A stretch of 17,500 bases of DNA. It comes from Glandiceps talaboti (lineage: Eukaryota; Hemichordata; Enteropneusta; Spengelidae). The translations under genes were made by a program, and so were the position numbers. The notes under the pieces are model-generated. The model searched no databases and was not told the origin of the DNA. It saw nothing but the letters and a program-made list of their open reading frames with translations. Where the stretch lies: contig NC_135559.1 in assembly GCF_964340395.1 (NCBI RefSeq), forward strand, positions 20,663,111 through 20,680,610, read 5' to 3'. Of the stretch, positions 16,359-17,500 are shown piece after piece (position 1 is the first letter of the stretch; the number at the start of each line of letters is the position of its first letter).

Positions 16359-16716
16359 ATTGTATCTTCAGGATCCAGGGGCGGTCTACATCTTACTAAC
16401 ATTGATGCATTTCATCGTCTGCCGAGGCAGAAATTTATGTATGGTTGTTACATTTTAATCCTTTGTCGGGGGGGGGGGGGACCACCAAAAAGATACTTCA
16501 GTCAAAGAAAATGTAACAATGTCGGTAAGATTCTTGTCGATCAGACCCTTCTGTGTTAGGTTAACTGGCATCAATTGTACCTCCGCTAGATAATTCCCAA
16601 CGCCAACGTTTTGACAAAATACTCGTGTACCAAACTGACTTTCTTCGAGTGCACAACGTAGGAATTCAGAAACGGTTGTAATTGCGTCATAATTTCATTG
16701 TATTCTCACATAACAG
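16355..16716 (+). other. Intron 12, part downstream of the retrotransposon
   Basis: 362 bp of AT-rich intron with a G homopolymer at about 16468-16480. It ends CACATAACAG before exon 13. An open frame beginning inside the LTR and running to 16559 is not supported. Confidence 0.7.
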
Positions 16717-16885
16717 GCAAGAGTCAGAGGCATTGCCAGGTACTTTATTCACATGGACATCGCCAGATACACTGTCACTGAAAACAGGAGGACATTACAG
16801 TGTTAGGGTGTCTGCAATCAACGGTGCTGGACTGACCAATGTACAGGACACGGATGGAGTCATTGTTGATCCTTCACCACCAATA
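16717..16885 (+). CDS. Host gene exon 13: FN3-like strand and VDPSPP boundary
   Basis: Acceptor CACATAACAG at 16716 and donor AATA|GTGAGT at 16886; 169 bp, phase 2 in and phase 0 out. Its first G completes the Gln codon left by exon 12 at 7562. It encodes QESEALPGTLFTWTSPDT, then GGHYSVRVSAINGAG (the F-strand motif) and GVIVDPSPPI (the boundary). This is the exon that shows the host gene continues across the retrotransposon. Confidence 0.86.
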
Positions 16886-17020
16886 GTGAGTATAGAAAGT
16901 CTCGTTTTTTTTGGAAAAACTAAACAACTTGAACCCACACAGATTCCAAACAGGTATGTGTGCTTTCTGTCACACTGTCACAGAGTCAATTGAACACACT
17001 TTCTACTATGTCGTACCTAG

Positions 17021-17180
17021 ATGCGGACACTGGCGATAGGTATTGTAACACCAGGATCAGAAGAAATCTTCGATGGCTTTGTTATAGAAACAGATACTAC
17101 GGGAATCAAAGCCTACTGGAAAGCTACAGACCCAGAAAGTGGGATAGACGCTTACTTTGTTGCAGTTGGTACTACAAGTG
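17021..17180 (+). CDS. Host gene exon 14: FN3-like core (AYWKATDPESGI)
   Basis: Acceptor TCGTACCTAG at 17020 and donor AGTG|GTAAGG at 17181; 160 bp, phase 0 in and phase 1 out. It encodes GIVTPGSEEIFDGFVIETD, then AYWKATDPESGIDAYFVAVG, the core motif with K-A-T in place of G-F. The next AG, at 17038-17039, would give an early stop in phase 0, so 17020 is the better acceptor, although its pyrimidine tract is weak. Confidence 0.82.
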
Positions 17181-17393
17181 GTAAGGAATGTCCAATAATT
17201 GAATGTTTCAAAGGTGAAGTGCGTACTACACTATGAATCGTGTTGCAAGCCATTTCAGGGTTTCCTTAGACTTTGATTTTCCGACAGCATAATTGGAAAT
17301 GATCTGGTCGCAATTACTCGTACATTTTCAATCTTACACCGTCACGACTAATTTGACCTATAATCAGAGGATAATGTTTTGTTTTTCTTCTAG

Positions 17394-17500
17394 GAGCAAA
17401 CGATGTGCTCGATTTCACGGATATGGGCAAGTTAGCAGGCGGATACATCGAAAATCTCAACCTGATGCTGTTTGACGAATCAGTTGATGGTCCAGTGTAT
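17394..17500 (+). CDS. Host gene exon 15, partial
   Basis: Acceptor TTTTTCTTCTAG at 17393; the exon runs off the window end. Phase 1 in. It encodes GANDVLDFTDMGKLAGGYIE and continues to the edge without a stop. It supplies the region after the V-G strand of exon 14, as exon 9 does after exon 8. The gene therefore continues downstream. Confidence 0.8.

Overview
The window is animal genomic DNA on which two things are superimposed: a multi-exon host gene on the + strand (15 exons inferred, both ends open) and a complete Ty3/gypsy-type LTR retrotransposon of 8,609 bp inserted in one of its introns. GT-AG introns, AT-rich introns with microsatellites and a small foldback transposon, and extracellular repeat domains all indicate a metazoan. 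The domain style (a PAN/apple-like module followed by fibronectin-III-like repeats) suggests an invertebrate deuterostome such as a hemichordate, echinoderm or amphioxus, but that is a guess from style.

Layout. 256-7562: twelve host exons separated by introns of about 100-940 bp. The first carries a four-cysteine PAN/apple-like segment. The others encode repeated units with the pattern 'W-x-G-F-x-D-x-E-S-G-I ... Y-x-V-x-x-x-A-x-N ... V-D-x-[ST]-P-P'. Every exon junction was checked by hand and reading phase is kept throughout. The introns hold an 18-bp inverted repeat (1103-1180), a 216-bp foldback element with 9-bp target duplication (4613-4828) and a CAGA microsatellite (5102-5188). 7746-16354: the retrotransposon, in the same orientation as the host gene. 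16717-17500: three more host exons. The exon ending at 7562 (phase 2) joins the exon at 16717 in frame across the insertion.

The retrotransposon has two 949-bp LTRs that appear identical, a 4-bp target duplication (CTAC), a primer-binding site matching the 3' end of tRNA-Lys(CUU), open gag (520 aa from the ATG at 9224) and pol (protease, reverse transcriptase, RNase H, integrase) frames, a polypurine tract, and no env. It looks recent and possibly competent. Gag has an N-terminal RRM fold, a PNMA-like capsid region and a CCHC knuckle. Pol lies in the -1 frame. The overlap contains the canonical slippery heptamer TTTAAAC in the correct frame, 5 nt before a foldable 11-bp stem with a possible pseudoknot, so Gag-Pol is very probably made by -1 ribosomal frameshifting.

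Each LTR also contains an exact internal 140-bp direct repeat. Its boundaries look like splice sites and its 135-bp core is an open 45-codon phase-0 block. With the frameshift signal and the RRM-bearing Gag, this is the least ordinary part of the window.
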